Of a stretch of 34,881 nt of DNA, positions 24,621 to 32,048 are shown one piece after another. Source of the stretch: an uncultured Oscillospiraceae bacterium (GTDB lineage Bacteria; Bacillota_A; Clostridia; Oscillospirales; Oscillospiraceae); assembly GCA_900757695.1 (NCBI GenBank), contig CAAEOU010000178.1:1-34881 (forward strand), read 5' to 3'. The position numbers and the translations under genes were made by a program. The notes beneath the pieces were generated by a model. It saw only the letters and a program-made list of their open reading frames with translations, was not told where the DNA came from and ran no database searches. Each line of letters starts with the position of its first letter. The stretch's first letter is position 1.

Positions 24621-25100
24621 TTATTGAATGTCTGCGGCGTTCTTCTTTTCCAGGTAGGCCAGGATTTCCGATGCATTGGTATCTGGTTTTACTTTGGGCA
24701 TAGCCGCTTCAATAACGCCGTTCTCATCCATGATATAGGTGGCACGCACGGTTCCCATGCTGACCTTTCCGTAGAGCTTCTTCTCTTTCCAGACATCATA
24801 CGCCTCAATCACCCGATGCTCTGGATCAGACAGGATCAGGAAGGGAAGCGCATGCTTCGCCGCGAATTTTTCATGGGAGGTGACAGTATCTTTACTGATA
24901 CCAATTACAACCACGCCCTTCGCCTGCAACTGCCCATAGGCAACCCCAAACGCACAGGCCTGCCTGGTACAACCTGGGGTGTTATCCCGAGGATAGAAGT
25001 ACAGGACCACCTTCTGTCCCAAAAAATCAGACAATCGAACCGGATTGCCGTGCTGGTCCGGCAGTATAAAATCAGGCGCTTTCGTTCCAACTTCCAACAT
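24621..25100 (-). CDS. bcp: Thioredoxin-dependent peroxiredoxin, Bcp/PrxQ type
   Basis: A 159-aa thiol peroxidase that reduces hydrogen peroxide and organic peroxides using thioredoxin. The peroxidatic Cys is in YFYPRDNTPGCTRQAC, with the second Cys five residues later, the atypical 2-Cys layout of PrxQ. Further marks are VVIGISKDTVTSHEKFAAKHALPFLILSD and GVIEAAMPKVKPDTNASEIL. The frame continues to 25127, but AAGGAGG places the start at 25100 (MLEVGTKAPDF). It overlaps the end of yaaA by 29 bp and is the last gene of the five-gene operon. Confidence 0.93.
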   Translation of the reverse strand: MLEVGTKAPDFILPDQHGNPVRLSDFLGQKVVLYFYPRDNTPGCTRQACAFGVAYGQLQAKGVVVIGISKDTVTSHEKFAAKHALPFLILSDPEHRVIEAYDVWKEKKLYGKVSMGTVRATYIMDENGVIEAAMPKVKPDTNASEILAYLEKKNAADIQ

Positions 25101-25851
25101 TGGCTTTATCCTCCTTACAAAATACATAGGTTATCTCATCGGATCGGTCGGGACGAAATTGGTAGCCTAAGCGGTCAAATGCCTTCATTTGCTCCGGCGT
25201 TTTCCCTTGGACCTGGGCCAGATAGCGAACCATCTCTCCGCGCGCCATTTTGCAGAGGGTTCCCTTCTCCACCACGGTTCCATCCTTCTCCTCCCCGAAA
25301 ATGCAAGTAATCATCGTGACTTCCGGGGGCAAGTATGCCGCGATACAACGACTGTACTCCTTTGATGCCAGGTTGACAATCACCCGCGTCTCCCGAGAAA
25401 GGGCCTTGGCCAAGGTATCCCCCCAATAGGCGTAAAGATCCTTGGCACCGGACACGGCGAGTTTGGCCTGCATTTCCAAACGGTAAGGCGTCACCCCATC
25501 AAAGGGGCGCAGAAGGCCGTAAAACCCTGACAGAATCCGCAGATGCTCTTCCACATAGGCCAGTTCTTCCTGGTTAAACACACCAGGTGCCATGTACTGA
25601 TATTGAATTCCCTCGTAAGCAAGGATCGCCGGTGTCAACATACGATGCAGGTCCATGCAGGCCAGCCGCTGCTGGTTCAGCAAAGCAATTTTGTCACTGC
25701 ACTTCCAAAGGGATTTCAGTTCCTGTCCCGACATCGTCTGCAGACGCGCCAAAATTTCCTGGGTTTGGGGCAAAAACGCCGGAAGCCTGTGACAAGGAAA
25801 GCTGTCGGTGTCCACCTTCATTTTCTTGGCCGGTGAAATAATCAGCCGCAT
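25072..25851 (-). CDS. yaaA: YaaA family peroxide stress protein
   Basis: A 259-aa DUF328/UPF0246 protein. The family start MRLIISPAKKM, then LWKCSDKIALLN, PAILAYEGIQYQYM, LRILSGFYGLLRPFDGVTPYRLEM and NLASKEYSR are all present. In E. coli, YaaA lowers intracellular free iron under peroxide stress and limits Fenton damage to DNA; DNA-binding activity has been proposed. AAGGAGG precedes the ATG at 25851. It sits just before and overlaps the bcp peroxidase, which fits a shared peroxide-defence role. Confidence 0.92.
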   Translation of the reverse strand: MRLIISPAKKMKVDTDSFPCHRLPAFLPQTQEILARLQTMSGQELKSLWKCSDKIALLNQQRLACMDLHRMLTPAILAYEGIQYQYMAPGVFNQEELAYVEEHLRILSGFYGLLRPFDGVTPYRLEMQAKLAVSGAKDLYAYWGDTLAKALSRETRVIVNLASKEYSRCIAAYLPPEVTMITCIFGEEKDGTVVEKGTLCKMARGEMVRYLAQVQGKTPEQMKAFDRLGYQFRPDRSDEITYVFCKEDKANVGSWNESA

Positions 25852-25887
25852 CTGCTTTCCTCCTTTCATAGGGCATATATCTCTGAT

Positions 25888-26646
25888 TCATGCCCTGTGG
25901 TCTTCTGGACACCAATAGCGCACCTTTCCCCGGCTCCGGCGTCCATACTCGACGGCCTCTGCGGGACATCCACAGATACAAGCCATACAATGGGTACATC
26001 GATTCCCCCAATGGGGATGCCGCTCTGCCAAGTGAATATTATTCAGGGGGCAGAGCTCTACACAGCGGCCACAGCCAGTGCAGGCCTCTGTGCTGTAAAA
26101 AGGCTTCGCCCGAATCACAAACTGGTAGAATACTCGATTGACCAGCCCGCTCTTCAGGCGGTCCAGACAGGTTACCCGCTTCTCCGGAAAGGGCTTTCCC
26201 TCTGCAATCCAAACCGCTCCCTGGTTCAGGGTCGGCAGTGCTTTCCTCAAAATGGCCTGGGCTTCCGCTTTTTCCGGCGCGGAGAAGAGAGCAATATAGT
26301 TCTCCGGCATAATCACCTCCAGCACCCCCTGATAGGCAAGTCCCTTTCTCCTGCAAAGGGACTGGATGCTTTGGGCTGCGTTTCCAATATCTCCCCCACA
26401 GGTCATGACAAAGTATACCATCTGACTGCCGGAAAACTCCGCCGTTTGGAGGAACTCCATCAGCACATGGGGCAGCTGCCATCCGTAGGTAGGGGCCACA
26501 ACCACCCAGGGACGGTCAGCGCGAAATTCACCCTTTCGCCTCTCCTTGATCCAGAGTCCTACATCCTCCGCCTGGTCTCCCAATGCCTGGGCCAAAAACT
26601 CTGCCGCGTACCGGCTGTTTCCTGTTCCTGAAAAATAAAGAATCAT
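25888..26646 (-). CDS. EFR1-type flavodoxin/ferredoxin fusion
   Basis: A 252-aa electron-transfer protein with an N-terminal flavodoxin-like domain (ILYFSGTGNSRYAAEFLA, the FMN phosphate loop; VVVAPTYGWQLP; VMTCGGDIGN) and a C-terminal pair of 4Fe-4S clusters, CTGCGRCVELCP and CTHCMACICGCP. This layout is typical of EFR1 family ferrodoxins in Clostridia; the partner oxidoreductase is unknown. The ATG overlaps the Nudix stop by 4 bp (ATGA), so translation is coupled. In this operon it may supply electrons for repair of oxidised centres, which is inference. Confidence 0.88.
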   Translation of the reverse strand: MILYFSGTGNSRYAAEFLAQALGDQAEDVGLWIKERRKGEFRADRPWVVVAPTYGWQLPHVLMEFLQTAEFSGSQMVYFVMTCGGDIGNAAQSIQSLCRRKGLAYQGVLEVIMPENYIALFSAPEKAEAQAILRKALPTLNQGAVWIAEGKPFPEKRVTCLDRLKSGLVNRVFYQFVIRAKPFYSTEACTGCGRCVELCPLNNIHLAERHPHWGNRCTHCMACICGCPAEAVEYGRRSRGKVRYWCPEDHRA

Positions 26647-27041
26647 TTCTGCGCTCCCCTCTCCCCTGCCTGCAAACGGGCCAAAATCACATCATCAGCC
26701 GGACAAAAGGGGTATTGAGAAATCTCTTCTCGGGTGATCCAGCGAATGTCCTGGTGCTCCAACTTTTGGGGCTCTCCCTGCACGATCACCGCATGGAACA
26801 AGGTCAGATGCACAGTAAGGTCGGGATACGAATGGGTGACTTCCATAAACAGATCCCCCACTGACACAACGACGCCCAGCTCCTCCTGACATTCCCGCAC
26901 CAAGGCAGCCTCTTTGGTTTCCCCCGGCTCCACCTTGCCACCCACAAATTCCCACAGCAGGCCTCGAGCCTTGTCAGGTGGGCGCTGACAGGCCAAGAAG
27001 CGGTCTCCTTCCCAAATCAAGGCCGCAACCACTTCTGTCAT
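26643..27041 (-). CDS. Nudix (MutT-like) hydrolase
   Basis: A 132-aa protein with the full Nudix box GX5EX7REXXEEXGX in the segment GKVEPGETKEAALVRECQEELGV, starting near residue 35. The start TEVVAALIWEGDRFLACQRP and the ending DIRWITREEI resemble MutT/8-oxo-dGTP pyrophosphatases and CTP pyrophosphohydrolases. It would hydrolyse an oxidised or non-standard nucleotide, or ADP-ribose given its macrodomain neighbour. GGGGAGG precedes the ATG, and the gene begins 1 bp after the macrodomain stop. Confidence 0.9.
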   Translation of the reverse strand: MTEVVAALIWEGDRFLACQRPPDKARGLLWEFVGGKVEPGETKEAALVRECQEELGVVVSVGDLFMEVTHSYPDLTVHLTLFHAVIVQGEPQKLEHQDIRWITREEISQYPFCPADDVILARLQAGERGAQK

Positions 27042-27042
27042 G

Positions 27043-27558
27043 CTATACTTCCTCCCCTTTTCTCCGCAAAAACGACTCCGCCAGTGGGATCAGTTTCTCC
27101 TCCAGCACCGTCAAATAGATTTGCATCTCATGTTCGGTGAGAAATGCCTGCATCGAAGACACGGCAATCTCCAACGCCTGCTTCAGGGGATAGCCATAAA
27201 TACCGGCGGAAATCAGAGGAAAGGCAATGGAATGAAAGCCCGCCTCTGCCGCCAAAGTAAGGGAGGTACGATAGCAGCTGCCCAGAAGCACGGCCTCTCC
27301 CGCCTCTCCCCCGCGCCAAATGGGGCCCACCGTGTGGATCACCGCCTGCGCTGGCAGTGCAAACCCTTCTGTCATCACTGCCTGTCCTGTGGGACAGCCT
27401 CCCAACTTCCGGCAGGCACGCGCCATCTCCGCATACCCTGCTGCGGCAAAAATCGCACCGCAGACCCCTCCTCCAGGGGCCAGAGCGGAATTGGCCGCAT
27501 TGACAATGACATCCACATGCATCGTGGTAATGTCCTGTTTTACAATCGTAAGTGGCAC
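27043..27558 (-). CDS. Macrodomain protein (ADP-ribose/O-acetyl-ADP-ribose hydrolase-like)
   Basis: A 171-aa single macrodomain of the YmdB/MacroD type. ADP-ribose contacts are [22 protein letters not shown] (Asn-Ala-Ala-Asn, Gly-rich loop), VIHTVGPIW and [11 protein letters not shown]. These enzymes deacetylate O-acetyl-ADP-ribose or remove ADP-ribose from proteins or nucleic acids. Translation starts at a GTG with AGGGGG upstream. It is the first gene of the operon with Nudix, EFR1, YaaA and Bcp. Confidence 0.92.
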   Translation of the reverse strand: MPLTIVKQDITTMHVDVIVNAANSALAPGGGVCGAIFAAAGYAEMARACRKLGGCPTGQAVMTEGFALPAQAVIHTVGPIWRGGEAGEAVLLGSCYRTSLTLAAEAGFHSIAFPLISAGIYGYPLKQALEIAVSSMQAFLTEHEMQIYLTVLEEKLIPLAESFLRRKGEEV

Positions 27559-27594
27559 ACAAATTGCCCCCTTTCTCTGGTGTTTCTACAGCCC

Positions 27595-27623
27595 AGTATA
27601 CCGGCCTGCCTATACAAAGTCAA
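27595..27623 (-). promoter_or_regulatory. Promoter of the macrodomain-to-bcp operon
   Basis: On the minus strand, TTGACT (27618-27623) and TATACT (27595-27600) are 17 bp apart, a near-consensus vegetative promoter 36 bp before the GTG. Confidence 0.75.
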
Positions 27624-27624
27624 T

Positions 27625-27661
27625 GAAAAGGCCGCCGACGGAGCATTCTTCCGTCGGCGGC
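27625..27661 (-). terminator. Terminator of the 2-hydroxyacyl-CoA dehydratase operon
   Basis: A 12-bp GC-rich perfect stem (27631-27642 with 27650-27661) followed on the minus strand by CTTTTC, 3 bp after the activator stop codon. Confidence 0.85.
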
Positions 27662-27664
27662 TAC

Positions 27665-28447
27665 TCAATTATGCTGTTTTTGGGCGCTTTCCCAGGCAAA
27701 AACTGCCGCACCCAAGGCCCCCATCACCTGAGGATTGTCCAAAATGCAAACGGGATGCCCCAAACTTTTGCTTAAGGCCTCCACCAAAGCGCCATTCAGT
27801 GCGCCGCCGCCCGTCATAACCACCTGCGGCTCCACCCCGACACGCCCAGCCATCCCGGTGATCCGTGTGGCAATGGATGCGATGGCACCCGCCGCCACAT
27901 TGGCCTGGGACACACCGGCGGAGAGGTGGGAGATGACCTCTGATTCAGCGAATACCGTGCAGAGATTGCTGATGGGAACCACTTCCTCTCCCTGTTGGGC
28001 CAGCTGGGAGAGGGAGGCAATGGGGCAGTCCAGCACCCGGGCCATTACTTCCAAAAAACGGCCCGTCCCGGCGGCGCATTTGTCGTTCATGACGAAGTTC
28101 TCCACGCTTCCATCCTGCCCCAGACGAATGACCTTGGTGTCTTGCCCGCCCACATCCACAATGGTTCGGGCAGAGGAGGAGAGGTGAAAAACTCCTTTGG
28201 CGTGGCAGCTGATCTCCGTAATTTGCCGATCCGCCCCCTGGTAAGTCATACGTCCATAGCCTGTTACCACCGTATAACGAACCTCTTCTGGCCCAATCCC
28301 CGCCTGGCGATAGACTGCCTCCAGCACCTGCCCCACACCCTTGGTGCCCGTGCCCAAATTCACCACCTGGGCCGCCAAGGATTCCTGATTTTCTCCCAGC
28401 AGAACTGCCTTTGACGAAGAGGAACCAATATCCAATCCCAAATACAC
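27665..28447 (-). CDS. hgdC: 2-hydroxyacyl-CoA dehydratase activator (HgdC/HadI type)
   Basis: A 260-aa ASKHA-fold ATPase that uses ATP hydrolysis to inject one high-energy electron into the dehydratase. It is a homodimer bridged by one 4Fe-4S cluster; the ligands per subunit are Cys124 in NDKCAAGTGRF and Cys163 in NLCTVFAESE. ATP-binding motifs are GLDIGSSSSKAVLL, VDVGGQDTKV and MTGGGALN. Translation starts at a GTG after AAAGGAGAG. It is the third gene of the operon, 23 bp after the beta subunit. Activators of BcrABCD-type benzoyl-CoA reductase look similar, but the neighbours fit the dehydratase. Confidence 0.93.
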   Translation of the reverse strand: MYLGLDIGSSSSKAVLLGENQESLAAQVVNLGTGTKGVGQVLEAVYRQAGIGPEEVRYTVVTGYGRMTYQGADRQITEISCHAKGVFHLSSSARTIVDVGGQDTKVIRLGQDGSVENFVMNDKCAAGTGRFLEVMARVLDCPIASLSQLAQQGEEVVPISNLCTVFAESEVISHLSAGVSQANVAAGAIASIATRITGMAGRVGVEPQVVMTGGGALNGALVEALSKSLGHPVCILDNPQVMGALGAAVFAWESAQKQHN

Positions 28448-28470
28448 CGCAATCTCTCCTTTTATCTTCT

Positions 28471-29604
28471 TTAAGACAGATTAATTTCCAAAAATCCCTG
28501 TATTCTGGTGCGAAGCTGCTCTGTGGATTCGACGAGTTGGTCGTGCTCTATGCTCAGCAGAGGGATTCCCTGGGCTGCCAAGTCTTTCTTGACCAAGGGA
28601 TGGTCAAAAGCTTCCGGGTCGCAGAACTTCATCAGGCAGAATAACACGCCATCTGCTCCTCGCTCCCTGGCCAGCTGCGCGAGCAGGTCTCCACGGGGCT
28701 TTCTCGGCTCATAGAGAGGAGAGGCTCCCTTCAGGTCCAGGAAACGATAGGCCAGTTTGGACTCTACGGTTCCGCCAGCGCGGGTTGGCGTACGGAACTG
28801 CATGGATTCATGGCAGAGAAGGTCATCCACTACCGCCACCCCCAGCTCCTCCAGAAGCTCCAGAACCGGTTCCGCGTCCAGCATGATACCAGTGACCAAA
28901 AATTTCTTGCCAGTAAAATCCTCCTTAGGCCGCGCTTTCAGCGCGTCCAACAGTTCCCGCATCTGGGCGGTATAGTATTTTTTATCCATGAACCAAGCTG
29001 CCTTCAGAATCAGGTGACGAACTTTAGGAGAGATGGTTGTTAAGTAATCTGGGACAGTGTTAATGAATTCCATCATAACGGCCCGGTATTCCTCATAGAC
29101 CGCAAATGCCTCTTCCAGAGGCATGGGGCGGCAGTCCGCTGTCTGCACCTGCTCCAGCGCCTGGGACAGATAGTCAAACTCATCCAGCAACTGCCCATGG
29201 GCTGCCTGAATGGTCCGGTTATTGGGAATGGTGACGCCGATGACGGGGACCTTGGGCACCGCCACCTTAAAGTTTTCACAAACGCATTTCAGCGTATCAC
29301 ACTGGGACGGAATGAGCGCAGCCTTCAACATATCATATTTTCCAGAGAGCCCCAGTTCCAGGTTGGCCCGCATGATAGAGCAGGCAAAGCTCTGAATGTA
29401 CTGATTGGACTTCTGGAAAGAGGAAATGCCCCCCCATAGCCCCACCGGCAGGAACCCGGCAGCATAGACCAGCTCCTCTGGAACGAAGAGAGGGAAACAG
29501 CCCACGGCAGGCTTGCCCGTCTCTTTCACACTGGACCGAATGGTTTCTTCCGGACAGCGACCTGCCTGACAGAGTGTCTGAATCATCATCTCCAAAGTTT
29601 TCAT
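28471..29604 (-). CDS. 2-hydroxyacyl-CoA dehydratase, beta subunit
   Basis: A 377-aa subunit of the HgdB/HadC/FldC family, the length of HadC. It has the family start PEELVYAAGFLPVGLWG, conserved Cys in SFACSIMRANLELGLSG and SQCDTLKCVCENF that ligate a 4Fe-4S cluster, and the C-terminal FCLMKFCDPEAFDHPLVKKDL. With the alpha subunit it removes water from (R)-2-hydroxyacyl-CoA through a ketyl radical, a step in fermenting amino acids such as glutamate, leucine, phenylalanine or alanine/lactate. The start codon overlaps the alpha stop as ATGA. Which substrate is used cannot be read from sequence. Confidence 0.93.
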   Translation of the reverse strand: MKTLEMMIQTLCQAGRCPEETIRSSVKETGKPAVGCFPLFVPEELVYAAGFLPVGLWGGISSFQKSNQYIQSFACSIMRANLELGLSGKYDMLKAALIPSQCDTLKCVCENFKVAVPKVPVIGVTIPNNRTIQAAHGQLLDEFDYLSQALEQVQTADCRPMPLEEAFAVYEEYRAVMMEFINTVPDYLTTISPKVRHLILKAAWFMDKKYYTAQMRELLDALKARPKEDFTGKKFLVTGIMLDAEPVLELLEELGVAVVDDLLCHESMQFRTPTRAGGTVESKLAYRFLDLKGASPLYEPRKPRGDLLAQLARERGADGVLFCLMKFCDPEAFDHPLVKKDLAAQGIPLLSIEHDQLVESTEQLRTRIQGFLEINLS

Positions 29605-30842
29605 TGTGCCGCACGTCCTTTCTTCGCCCGGTTGGTCTCCATCATCTCTGCCAGTGCCTGCACCCGGGTTTCATACTGGGCCTCCGAGAACAGCCGCGGG
29701 TCCGTCTGGTCTCCATCAAAAATCACAGAGGGAACCCCGCACGCCTCCAAAACCCGGCGCTGCACCTCATACTGCCGGAAATCCATCAGTTTACAGCTGC
29801 GGTTGGAGTGAAAAATGATCCCATCCAGGTCAAACTTCCGCGCCAGGCCCACCATATTATCCACGTCGTAGTTCAAATTCCGGTTGGGATAGACATTGCC
29901 GGAATAGGCCCGTGCCATTCCTTCAATATCCCCGGTTTCATAGCTCACCGTCCAGGACTTGGGATAAGTTGAGGTCACCATATTGATGCCCAATTTTTTT
30001 AAGGTTTTGTAAGTGTAACGCAGGTAGGGCCAGCAAGCAATCCCATCCCACAGAACCCGGTATTTTTCCTCCTGATCCTTCCAAGGTCCCTGGTGAAGGC
30101 GGATTTTTTCCTGCAGTTCATCGTGCCAGAGATGGAACAGATCCCTCGCCTGGGTGGTCCCCCGGGCGAAAACAATGATGGCCATGTAGTTAAAGATGTC
30201 AAACCCATCCAGCGGTGAGGGGTGGGCAGCTGCCAGCTCCGTGGCTTTTTTCCACCAGTAACACGTCTCATTGGAGATCTCCATGACTTCACGCAGCCGC
30301 TCATAGTCGAACTTTCGGCCGGTAATCTCCTCCAGCTGGTCAATGATGTGATACAACTGTCCCTTCATATATTTGGCGTTGTGATCCTGCACCTGGTCGG
30401 TGTGGTTAAACGGCGTGTCAAACATAATCAGCGGAATATTAAGCTCTTTGGACAAGTTTTCATACCACTTGATCACCGTGTGGCAGATATTGCTGGTGCA
30501 CAGGAGGAAATCCGGCATGGGCATATTCTCCGCCTCACTGTGCTGCAACTCCGCATACGCCAGGTTGACCCGAGCATAGGAACATAAATCCGAAGAATAC
30601 CCCTTGCGCTCCGTATAGGCAATAAAGGGCTCTGTATCCCGGCGCGCGCCAATGGCCGCAGCATGGTTTTCCGGATACATGGTCACAATGTCCATGGTAG
30701 TCAGCAATTCCTGGGGCGCAATGGAGGTGCTCCAGCACACCAGACGCCCGTCCTCTTTGGCCTGCCGGGCATCCCGGTAATGGTCCCGCAGCATCTCATC
30801 CACCCATTCCTTGGATGTGCGCGGCATCGCTTGCTTCTGCAT
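29601..30842 (-). CDS. 2-hydroxyacyl-CoA dehydratase, alpha subunit
   Basis: A 413-aa subunit of the HgdA/HadB/FldB family; its length is close to HadB (about 408) and shorter than classical HgdA. Typical parts are VCWSTSIAPQELLTTMDIVTMYPENHAAAIGA, SDLCSYARVNLAY with a cluster Cys, LLCTSNICHTVIKWYENL, IMFDTPFN and IIFHSNRSCKLMDFRQYEVQ. The frame continues to 30959, but CAGGAGG places the ATG at 30842. It is the first gene of the alpha-beta-activator operon, divergent from the LysR gene, with a LysR-type palindrome upstream of the promoter. Confidence 0.93.
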   Translation of the reverse strand: MQKQAMPRTSKEWVDEMLRDHYRDARQAKEDGRLVCWSTSIAPQELLTTMDIVTMYPENHAAAIGARRDTEPFIAYTERKGYSSDLCSYARVNLAYAELQHSEAENMPMPDFLLCTSNICHTVIKWYENLSKELNIPLIMFDTPFNHTDQVQDHNAKYMKGQLYHIIDQLEEITGRKFDYERLREVMEISNETCYWWKKATELAAAHPSPLDGFDIFNYMAIIVFARGTTQARDLFHLWHDELQEKIRLHQGPWKDQEEKYRVLWDGIACWPYLRYTYKTLKKLGINMVTSTYPKSWTVSYETGDIEGMARAYSGNVYPNRNLNYDVDNMVGLARKFDLDGIIFHSNRSCKLMDFRQYEVQRRVLEACGVPSVIFDGDQTDPRLFSEAQYETRVQALAEMMETNRAKKGRAAQ

Positions 30843-30902
30843 GGTCAGTCCTCCTGTTCGGTTGGTTTTCTTCCGGCTTTCCCGCCGGGAATCTCTAAAG
30901 TC

Positions 30903-30932
30903 AGTATATCCTTGCTCCGTAGGATTTGTAAA
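30903..30932 (-). promoter_or_regulatory. Promoter of the dehydratase operon
   Basis: On the minus strand, TTTACA (30927-30932) and TATACT (30903-30908) are 18 bp apart. The same two hexamers form the CoA-transferase promoter. Confidence 0.7.
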
Positions 30933-30942
30933 ACTACGTTTT

Positions 30943-30959
30943 TTGAAACTTGATTTCAA
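30943..30959. promoter_or_regulatory. LysR operator, site 1
   Basis: The palindrome TTGAAACTTGATTTCAA has perfect TTGAAA/TTTCAA arms, extended by TT and AA outside. It is centred about 55 bp upstream of the expected dehydratase transcription start, the usual position of a LysR activator site. It shares 14 of 17 positions with site 2. Confidence 0.65.
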
Positions 30960-30979
30960 AACCCTTCATACCCCCAATC

Positions 30980-31008
30980 AGGACAGGATACAAGATTTAT
31001 GATATACT
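30980..31008 (+). promoter_or_regulatory. Possible promoter of the LysR gene
   Basis: AGGACA (30980-30985) and TATACT (31003-31008) are 17 bp apart. Site 1 lies about 20 bp upstream, so the regulator may control its own expression. Confidence 0.45.
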
Positions 31009-31054
31009 ACAACACGTGAGGGATACGATTGAAAAAAACAGGGAGGCACCCACC

Positions 31055-31921
31055 ATGAGCATTAAAAAGTACGAAGTCTTATTGCAGACAGCAGATCTGG
31101 GCAGCTTTACCAAGGCTTCCGAGGTCCTCGGTTACACACAGTCCGCCATCAGTCACATTGTTACCGGATTGGAGGACGAGCTGGGTCTGAAACTTTTGAC
31201 CCGCGACCGGTTCGGCGTGCGGCTTACACCGGAGGGAGAGGCCCTTCTTCCCGCCATCCGCGCTGTCTGCCAGCAAAATCAAGAGGTCACCCGTCAGGCC
31301 GCCCAGTTCCATGGCTTAGAGATTGGACAGGTGCGCATCGGCACCTTCCTCAGTGTTTCCGTGCATATTCTTCCTGACCTGCTTCACACCTTTTCCCAGC
31401 GGCATCCCAACATTACGTTTGAGCTTCTTCAGGGCAGTTACGAGGATATTGAGCGATGGCTCAGCGAGGGCCGCATCGACCTTGGTTTTCTCCGTTTGCC
31501 AACCAACAGTCACTTTGAATGTACCCTTTTGCTGGAGGAACGTATCTTGGCAATTTTCCCCGAGGACCAGGCCCCGGAAGAAGATACCTTCCCTGTGGAA
31601 GCACTGAAGCAGGCGCCATACATCCTCCGTCCGGACTCCCTGGACAATGAGACCCGAGAAATCTTTCGCAAAACCCTTTGCAATCCCAGAATCACCTATT
31701 CCGCGAAGGATGACTACGCCGTTATGGCTATGGTAGAGCGCGGTCTGGGGATCAGCATTCTGCCGGAACTCCTTCTCAAACGCACACCCTATCGTCTGGC
31801 CAAACGGGAACTGTCTCCACCTGCCACCCGGCAGATTGGTGTGGCTTGCAAAAACCCGCAGGCCCTTCCACCTGCGGCCCGGCAGTTTCTTCATCACATC
31901 AAGCAGGCTGCGCCTCTCTGA
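31055..31921 (+). CDS. LysR-type transcriptional regulator
   Basis: A 288-aa LysR protein with the N-terminal winged helix-turn-helix (KYEVLLQTADLGSFTKASEVLGYTQSAISHIVTGLEDELGLKLLTRDRFGVRLTPEG) and a C-terminal periplasmic-binding-like effector domain. The open frame goes back to 30950, but GGGAGG and the usual MSIKKYEV start select the ATG at 31055. It is divergent from the dehydratase operon and upstream of a CoA-transferase gene, and the same palindrome stands before both. It probably activates both in response to the substrate or its CoA ester; the effector is unknown. Confidence 0.93.
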   Translation: MSIKKYEVLLQTADLGSFTKASEVLGYTQSAISHIVTGLEDELGLKLLTRDRFGVRLTPEGEALLPAIRAVCQQNQEVTRQAAQFHGLEIGQVRIGTFLSVSVHILPDLLHTFSQRHPNITFELLQGSYEDIERWLSEGRIDLGFLRLPTNSHFECTLLLEERILAIFPEDQAPEEDTFPVEALKQAPYILRPDSLDNETREIFRKTLCNPRITYSAKDDYAVMAMVERGLGISILPELLLKRTPYRLAKRELSPPATRQIGVACKNPQALPPAARQFLHHIKQAAPL

Positions 31922-31940
31922 GCCCATGCCCTCAATTTTC

Positions 31941-31957
31941 TTGATACCTGGTTTCAA
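31941..31957. promoter_or_regulatory. LysR operator, site 2
   Basis: TTGATACCTGGTTTCAA, within the wider dyad CTTGA-N-ACC-N-GGT-N-TCAAG (31940-31958), centred about 54 bp before the expected CoA-transferase transcription start. It matches site 1 at 14 of 17 positions with the same distance to its promoter. Confidence 0.65.
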
Positions 31958-31967
31958 GATTCCGCGT

Positions 31968-31996
31968 TTTACATTCTCCTTTCAGGCCGTTATACT
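31968..31996 (+). promoter_or_regulatory. Promoter of the CoA-transferase gene
   Basis: TTTACA (31968-31973) and TATACT (31991-31996) are 17 bp apart, the same hexamers as the dehydratase promoter. Confidence 0.7.
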
Positions 31997-32048
31997 GCAA
32001 ATGAGGATGCGGCGGGGCCTCCGCCGGACAACAGGAAGGAGAATGGTT

